Shown: in pieces, positions 58,330 to 64,000 of the stretch
Numbering within the stretch: the stretch's first letter is position 1
How the letters are laid out: every line of letters starts with the position of its first letter
Translations under genes and position numbers: made by a program
Assembly (NCBI RefSeq): GCF_019393635.1
Contig: NC_057866.1
Span: 279,194,874-279,258,873, forward strand
DNA: 64,000 nt
Source: Dromiciops gliroides
Taxonomy: Eukaryota; Chordata; Mammalia; Microbiotheria; Microbiotheriidae
Direction: 5' to 3'
The notes under the pieces: model-generated
Databases searched by the model: none
Told to the model about the DNA's origin: nothing
The model's input: only the letters and a program-made list of their open reading frames with translations

Positions 58330-59480
58330 ACAGTAGAGTCCAGTAAACCAGAGTAACTCCAAAGTCCAATAGGCTGTCAGGTGACAATGAGCTCCTCGTC
58401 CCTAGTGGTCTTCAAGGGTAGTCGAAGAGTCATAGGAAGGAACCTCCCTGGGGTGTGACTATTGGTTGTTGATATCCTGGGGAGGGGTTCGGAGAAGGCC
58501 AAGATGCTCCTTGCTGACATTTCTGTGAGGTTCTCTTCCCTTTCTGTAATTCTGTGACTCTATAATTGATGGTAAATGGTGAACAAGAGTCATGGACTAT
58601 GAGAATGCATGGGTGGCTTGTGATCTTTTCTGCTGGAGGGGAGAGTCAGGCTAAGGTGACCATAGACCCAGTGAAGTACTGGAATCTACTCAATGACCCT
58701 GGCAGGTCCTTGAGGTCCCTTTCTGTTCCCACCATCCCACAAGCAGGCATGCTGGGGTTTCCACCAGGGAGGCCATCCTTCTCTTGCTTGACCTGCCTCT
58801 GGAGAGGTAGCAGAAATGATGTAACCACTGGCTTTGGCAAGACCATGTTGGCAGTCACTGCCCCACAGGTCTGGAGCTGGGCCTGAAGTGTGAGGGCACA
58901 TGGTGACTGCTCACTGAAGTGTGCTTTCTGTGGCAAGTGAGAGCCCTGTGGCCACCAAAGTTCATCTTCCCTGAAGCTTGGCTAAAAACGAGCCCAAACT
59001 TCATCCCTGCTTCTCTTTCCACCCCATTCCTTCCTCACCACAGGAGCCTCACTTTCAGATTTTAAGGCCACCTCAAAGAGAGGAGGAGGAAGCCTGTGGT
59101 ACCTGGGAGCAGCATCTTCCCAAACAAGGATTTTCAAGCTCCATGCCAGAGGTTGCTCTTGTCTTCGAGAATCAAAGAATAAATGTGTATGTTATGGGGA
59201 CAAATGAATGTTACTGTATGTGCAAAGTCTTCCATTTTTGCACTGGAGGCGATTGGCCAGCTATTTGTGGAGCCTTATACATGTTTCCCCAGAAAAAATG
59301 GACCCAGGAGTCTCAACGTTGTTTGGGCCCCTCTGCTTGTACAGAAGCTTACCTGCCTGGCTTCTGGTTATAGTAGGTCCCCATATTTAGTCTGGAGCCT
59401 AGAGATTGTTAAATCAGACCAGCGACTTCAACTAGCTAGGCTGTCCCTCTACAGATTTCCCAATAAAGGGGGAGGGCAAT
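58330..59480. other. Intergenic stretch, traces of L3/CR1 only
   Basis: Short L3-like endings (CTTTCTGTAATTCTGTGACTCTATA at about 58540). ORFs of up to 131 codons lack any family signal. A-run at 59487-59504 and C-run at 59517-59526. Confidence 0.3.
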
Positions 59481-59654
59481 AATGGCAAAAAAAAAAAAAA
59501 AAAACTTGGTAGAAACGCCCCCCCCCGCCCCTCCCTCCCAGAAATGTGTTCTTGGTCTAAAGTTATATGAGCAAAATGAGAATGCCCGACCAATGGATCT
59601 TATGAGATGGGGGAGGGGCTAGAGGAGGAGGAGAGAGGAAAGGCTTTGAGGGAC

Positions 59655-59655
59655 A

Positions 59656-59694
<39 letters not shown>
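59655..59694 (+). repeat. (CA)n microsatellite
   Basis: About 19 CA units. Confidence 0.95.
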
Positions 59695-59696
<2 letters not shown>

Positions 59697-60665
59697 AGCC
59701 GTCATGCCAAGTCCAAATTTAATGCTGAGAAGGGCAGAGGGGTCGCTTAGGAGAATGCAGATGTCTATAACACCTCTATGAAAATAAAAGGGGGGTCACT
59801 ACTTGGAGAGTCAAATCACTCCCAGTAGAACCCCCTGGTACCCTGGAGATAGATAAGTGGCCCCATTTTACAACCTTCCTTCAGGAAACAGACAAGTGGG
59901 GCTGGGGCTGCAGGGAGGTGGGTAGGGAATCCCGGCAGTCAGCCCCTCCCCCCACCCTACTCCTCATCCACAGAAGCAGCCAAAGAGCTACATAAGTGCC
60001 CCCCCCCCCCAACTCGAAGGGTAGACACATAAGGCAAGAGATTTTCTCCCCGCCCCCCAGCCTAGCAGAGAGCGAGGGGCAGCTGAGGGCTGTCTCTGAG
60101 ACTCAGAAAGCAGGTTTGCCAGCAGAGGCGGTATTGCCTTTTGGCAGCTGTGGGCAGCAATCAGCTCCGGGGTGGGGGTGGGGATGAGGGGAGGGGGGGC
60201 GGCCCTGGCCGGGCTGGGGGGAGAGGAGAACCGAGTGCAGTTCAGCGCAGCCCCATCATCCGAGGAAGCGAGGGCCTGGCGGGCTGGCAGCTGGATAGGG
60301 AGGGAGGAGCCTTATCGCTCGCTCTTCCTGCTGCTGCCCCCACCCCATCTCCCCTTTGCCCCCACCCATCAGCAGAGCCTGCCTCCTTCCCTGCCTCTCC
60401 AGGACCCCGCCCTCCTCTCCCCCGCCCCCCCCAACCTGAAGGATGGACCTCATTTTTCTTGCCTAGGGACGGACTGCCTGGCGGCCGCGGGCACTCAAAA
60501 AGTGCGGGGACTGTGCATCTCTTGAGAAGCAGCGCGGCAGCGGTCGGGAGGTGGAGTGCTCGAGCCGGGCAGCTCGGGGGCAGGCGGGTCCTTGGCGCCT
60601 ACTCTCCGCCCCCATACTCCTCGTCTTTCTCCTGCTCGGACCCACCTGCCGGGCCATTTGCCGCC

Positions 60666-60714
60666 ATGGCGCTGTCCGGGGAGCCGCGGCGCTGCCTCCT
60701 CCTCCTTTTTCTTC

Positions 60715-60746
<32 letters not shown>

Positions 60747-60878
60747 GGGATGCTGCAGTTCGCGGGGTGCGGGTCCTCGTCCTCGGCTGCTGCTAGCAGC
60801 GGCAGTAGCATCCCAGGCAGCGGCGGGCTCCAGGCGACCGCGCGGCTCCCCAGCGCGGCTCCGACCCGCTTCCCCTGA
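60666..60878 (+). CDS. Candidate start: 70-codon ORF with Leu/Phe signal anchor
   Basis: The ATG sits in a near-ideal Kozak context (GCCGCCATGG). The protein begins MALSGEPRRC, then an uninterrupted run of about 17 Leu/Phe residues (about residues 11-27) that would serve as a signal peptide or type II membrane anchor, then CGSSSSAAASSGSSIPGSGG and a stop at 60876-60878. The hydrophobic run is encoded by a CTC/TTC tract, so it may be a by-product of a pyrimidine repeat. Right after the stop, the next frame stays open to the splice donor region (LSEVSPGAPANTRAGKAGHF onward, to 61222). A single-base length difference in the C-run before the stop would join them. Thus it may be a uORF, a real small ORF, or the start of a secreted or membrane protein with an assembly error. 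No family recognised. Confidence 0.3.
60695..60747 (+). repeat. Imperfect (CTC)n/(TTC)n pyrimidine tract
   Basis: A homopyrimidine run of about 50 bases inside the CpG island. It reads as poly-Leu/Phe, poly-Ser or (minus) Lys/Arg-rich peptide depending on frame, so coding predictions across it need care. Confidence 0.9.
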
Positions 60879-61182
60879 GCGAGGTATCTCCGGGTGCTCC
60901 GGCCAATACGCGGGCTGGCAAAGCAGGCCACTTCAGCCGGAGGAAAGAGCAGCCTAGGGCAGTCCAAGGGCTCTCCGTGAATGGATACCACGGGTTCGAA
61001 GCGCGTGGCGGCGGCCCGGGCTGCCAGGGCGCCCTGAGTGCGGAGGATGTGCCCCGGCCAGGCGGCCGCGCCTGGGAGAAGAACAGGACTCCCGAGTCCA
61101 GCTTGGCAACTCAAACACTAACTCGACTAGGTCCAACTTCCCGGCTCCGGCTCCGGCTCCTGCGCAGCCGGAGCCCCGCTCT

Positions 61183-61221
61183 ATGGCCGCAGCGGGCGGC
61201 GTGGACCCCGCGGCGCCGCAG
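61183..61221 (+). CDS. Candidate start: 13 codons reading into the splice donor
   Basis: ATG at 61183 gives MAAAGGVDPAAPQ and then the donor GTAGGTGAG in phase 0. The Kozak context is modest (CGCTCTATGG, G at +4). The same frame is open without a stop back to 60958 (..NSNTNSTRSNFPAPAPAPAQ..), but contains no ATG there. MAAA/MAAAGG N-termini are very common in mammalian cytosolic and nuclear proteins. This is the simplest coding reading of the exon. The gene is not recognised because 13 residues are too few. Confidence 0.4.
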
Positions 61222-61309
61222 GTAGGTGAGCCTGGGGGTTTCCTTCCCCAGCTATCCAGCTCCTTTCCTGTCCCCCCCCCCCCCTTGCTCCCTTTTCTTC
61301 TCTCCGCCG

Positions 61310-61900
61310 GGACCGCAGAAGCGCGTAGGGATTAGGGGAGCGGGTTGGGGGTGCACAGCCAGAAAGTGGTTGCTGGGCTCATCCTGCGGGACACAGACTT
61401 GGGGCTGGGGCCGCGGGTACCCCCAAGGAAAAGAAGACCTCTTGGAACCCTGGCCTCCCTACCACTAAGCAAGCAAGTGGTGAACCGCGGGTGGGTCTGG
61501 AGCGCAGGTGGTCAGTGCCTTTGGCAGAGGTGGGCGGGAAGCTGAGGCTGGTTCCTTCTCCCTTCGGGCTGACTCCCGGCAAAAGTTCTCTCCATACCTA
61601 CTGACCCAGACCTAGGCTGTCACTTCCGGCAGTGGAGGGGACAGATTGGAGAGTGGCATTGAGCTCATTCTCCGCCGGGTGGTGGCTCGCCAAGCTGCAC
61701 TTGTCCGGAGCCCCCGGGCACTGCGGTTGCCTTGTCCTTGCCCAGTGGTACCCAGTGCCCTCATCCACTCAGGCAGCTGGGCTCTGTCCTACTCCTTTAG
61801 TCCTTCCTAATGGTCAAGCCTGACCTCCAGCCGGCTGCCCTGGTCTTCTTGCCCCGTGACCGCTTTGGAGGGCTCCTAGTCCCTGAGCAGAGTTGGGGCG
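61310..61900. other. Putative intron 1, proximal part
   Basis: GC-moderate, transposon-free sequence directly after the donor. Nothing else recognised. Confidence 0.35.
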
Positions 61901-61909
61901 CGAGTGTGT

Positions 61910-61956
<47 letters not shown>
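61901..61956 (+). repeat. (TG)n microsatellite
   Basis: About 25 TG units ending in a G-rich patch. Confidence 0.95.
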
Positions 61957-63660
61957 GGGAGGTTGGGGGGGGGTGCAGTCTGTCCTGTCCTGGCCCTGAG
62001 CTCCTGATCCGTAGCGCCGTCCTGTGGGGGCCAGAGGAGTTACGCCCCTTAGTTCCCTTCCTCACCACCTCCGTTCTCCCAGCTTCTGGAAGATGGACAG
62101 GAGTGGGGGTGGGGTCTGTCCTGGCGACCGCAGACTGTCCTATCCCCAGGACACCCCCTACAAACAAAATGAATCAGGCACGCAGAATGGGCAGTCCCCG
62201 GCGAGAGGGAAGGGTCTGGAGTCCATTAGGAGTCCTGCCTTTGGTTGGGGCTGGCTTTAAATTTCAAGTCATTTCCCACTCCTCTCACGGGGTCTTAGGC
62301 GCAGGACTGGTGGAGGAGGCTGCTCAATTCAGTGTGGTTTCAACCCATAAAGCATATCCCTCCCCGCTTCCCCAAACACACACATTCTCACTCAAGGATT
62401 ATGAGATTGGGGGTAAGAGTTTGAGATACAGAGACAGAAACAGAAACACTGAGATAGAGTTAGAGACCCAGAGACAGGGAGGCACAGAGCCAGAGACCCA
62501 GAGAAACGAGACAGACGAGACAGACGCAGGTGCTGGGAGGACAGCGGCTTCCTCGGGAGGCAGAGTCAGCCTCCCAACTGACCGGCCTCCCCTGTGTCTT
62601 TAGAAGCAGGAACAGGAAGTTCAGAGGGCCGCAGAGAAAGTGTTTCTTAGGGACTGACCTCTGGCCTCCAGTCCTTAAGTTATTCAAGACATTATTAAGA
62701 GATTGGGCTGGCGGTCGGGGAGCAGCTGCTCCCACCCCACCCCAGGGAGGTGGGGTGACCTTGAATAGGTCAGACTGCGGTCAAGCTCTGACCCCGGTAC
62801 CCTGGCAGTCTTCCCTCTTGGCTGGCTCCCATTCTCTCAGGTCTTGCCCCTGAGCCTCTGCTCCCTCCCAGCAAGGTGATATTTGTGATACACTTTGTCA
62901 GCTTCCGTGGAAGGAGGAGTGAGGACACCTACTGTCTGTCTGTGCCCAGACTATCTGTTGCGCTGTCCTGGGTGCCCTGGAGGACGTGGCAAAAGAGAGC
63001 TCATGGTTTTAGGAATCAGCAGCTGAAACTGCCCTTCCTCAGTGTCCATTGCCTTTGTGCTCCCTGCCATTGCTTGCTGCCTCCCCGCACCTCCCAAGGG
63101 GGCTGAAGTTAAGTTCTGAAAACACCATTTCTTAGGCTTTGGGGCTGGAGCTGTTCCAATGACTTGGGCAGAGTGGGGGCCATCATGGTGGCTGATGAGA
63201 ATGAAAGGGAGGGAAATGGGACTCTAACCTTGAAAGGCAGAGGGCTAGCCCAGATGGAAATCCCACCAAAAGAGGGCTCCAGGGGAGAATTGGCCAGTGA
63301 GTTTGAGCTATGATATGCAGTCCAGGAAATGGAGTCTTGAGCTCATTTCTGACCAGTGCTGGTGTCCCATTGTGCTGCAGGGTTGTACCAAATGGACGTT
63401 GCTCACTCAGTGAGGCCATCATATCCAGATACCGGCACATGTTCGGGGAGCCCACTGAATTGGGGCAACTGGAAGGGAGCCTATCATTCTTGCCTTGCTG
63501 TGGCCTTTGGGAAAAGGATTTCTAGGTAGGCCATGGTTCCTTCTTCTCATACCCCCATACTGAGCTCAGGGAGTCAGGCCTGAGAATAAAGCTAGAGAGA
63601 TGGTGACACCTCCTCAAACTGAAGGGGCGGGTTGATTGAGTTGTCAGCTCCCCCACCCCT
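61957..63660. other. Putative intron 1, no gene seen
   Basis: No SINE or LINE until 63670. A purine-rich GAGACAGA-like imperfect repeat lies at 62425-62530 (ACAGAGACAGAAACAGAAAC, GAGACCCAGAGACAGGG) and produces a Glu/Thr/Arg-rich frame only. The low repeat density compared with the rest fits a regulated 5' intron, but this is inference. Confidence 0.35.
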
Positions 63661-63670
63661 CAACTCTATG

Positions 63671-63825
63671 TTTTTGTTTTTGTTTTGTGAGGAAATTGGG
63701 GTTAAGTGACTTACTTGCCCAGGATCACACAGCTAGGAAGTATTAAGTGTTTGAGGCCGGATTTGAACTCAGGTACTTCTGACTCCAGGGCTGGTGCTCT
63801 ATCCACTGTGCCACCTAGCCGCCCC
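63671..63825 (-). mobile_element. WSINE1-like SINE, reverse
   Basis: (TTTTTG)n at the left, then GGAAATTGGGGTTAAGTGAC; right end GCCACCTAGCCGCCCC. A short, imperfect flanking repeat (AACTCTATG / AGCTCTATG) may be the TSD. It carries a small internal TTAC duplication (GTGACTTACTTGCCC). Confidence 0.9.
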
Positions 63826-64000
63826 AATCCTCCTCAGCTCTATGACTCTCAAAAGCATTGGCAGGGTCTAGATTTCAGATTTCTTTTCAAAGCCTTTCCC
63901 ACTTAGAGTCCAAACTTGTCTTAGGCTGGACTACCTCCTCACCAGGCTCAAACTTCAAAGAATTTAAACATTTTATTCCAAACTTCATAAGCAGCAAATG

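Larger units (their letters stand above)
60480..61221 (+). other. Putative first exon of an unidentified host gene
   Basis: The strongest splice donor in the island is CAG|GTAGGTGAG, exon ending at 61221. Upstream sequence is GC-rich and has long open frames on the plus strand. The transcription start is not visible; about 60480 is a guess based on the CpG density. The following intron would run past the window end (it contains a SINE at 63670), so the gene lies mostly to the right. Gene identity could not be established. Confidence 0.5.
59990..61310 (+). promoter_or_regulatory. CpG-rich island, likely host gene promoter
   Basis: Base composition changes abruptly from AT-rich, repeat-laden sequence to GC-rich sequence with frequent CpG (for example 60478-60560 and 60995-61220). 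It is free of transposons. No TATA box is evident, as expected for a CpG-island promoter. It includes GC-box-like GGGGGGCGG (60195), GGGGTGGGG and CCCCGCCC words. The island covers the putative first exon described at 60480-61221. It could be bidirectional; nothing on the minus strand is convincing. Confidence 0.75.

Noticed and set aside
58978-59373. 131-codon plus-strand ORF
   Set aside because: No domain, no splice context, and composition like the surrounding intergenic sequence.
60599-61114. 171-codon minus-strand ORF in the CpG island
   Set aside because: Lys/Arg-rich core is the antisense of the CTC tract; GC-rich sequence gives chance ORFs, and no family or donor site supports it.
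2684-63825. Dispersed direct repeats as a CRISPR-like array
   Set aside because: Copies are about 140 bp, irregularly spaced, on both strands and flanked by TSDs: retrotransposed SINEs.

Overview
The window looks like a 64 kb piece of a marsupial nuclear genome, most likely an Australian (australidelphian) one. The main evidence is one SINE family that occurs about 20 times on both strands. Its head is a tRNA-like GGGGCAGCTAGGTGGCRCAGTG and it contains the CORE-SINE block TAGCTGTGTGACCCTGGGCA, the layout of the WSINE1/MAR1 group. Several copies keep perfect target-site duplications (TSDs), so they are fairly young. Older MIR/MAR1 copies, L2 and L3/CR1 tails, and L1s with a marsupial-type ORF1 (MNKKQKRTLTNDTYYSD) agree with this. 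The species is not certain. There are no bacterial genes, operons, CRISPR arrays, or recognisable tRNA or rRNA genes.

Layout. 1-14.4 kb is intergenic, with SINEs, L2 and L3/CR1 fragments and microsatellites. 14.4-21.04 kb is a nearly full-length sense L1 (5' UTR, ORF1, ORF2 endonuclease and reverse transcriptase, 3' UTR) with several breaks and four later SINE insertions, each with a TSD. 21-37 kb is intergenic sequence with MIR/L2/L3 debris, a hAT-like DNA transposon remnant (25.6 kb), an AT-rich repeat-poor block (24.8-25.5 kb) and large CT/CA microsatellites (27.6-28.1 kb). 37.35-44.26 kb is a nested stack: an old L1 split by a processed pseudogene of the mitochondrial carrier gene SLC25A43. 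Five SINEs lie in the stack, and a reverse-oriented L1 tail with its own TSD lies next to it. 44-60 kb is again intergenic, with a 150-bp ATAGAT hexamer array at 46.8 kb and two reverse L1 tails at 53.5-54.5 kb.

The only sign of a live host gene is at the right end. A CpG-rich island at about 60.0-61.3 kb contains a plausible plus-strand first exon ending at a strong splice donor (CAG|GTAGGTGAG at 61221/61222). The gene would run out of the window, and I do not recognise it. Two coding readings compete: a strong-Kozak ORF with a Leu/Phe signal anchor that stops after 70 codons, and a 13-codon start MAAAGGVDPAAPQ that reads into the donor.

I found no previously undescribed functional system. 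The best follow-ups are the first exon, the SLC25A43 retrocopy with its dated nest, and several repeat-free AT-rich blocks that could be conserved enhancers. Almost all open reading frames of 60-190 codons here are shadows of repeats or microsatellites.
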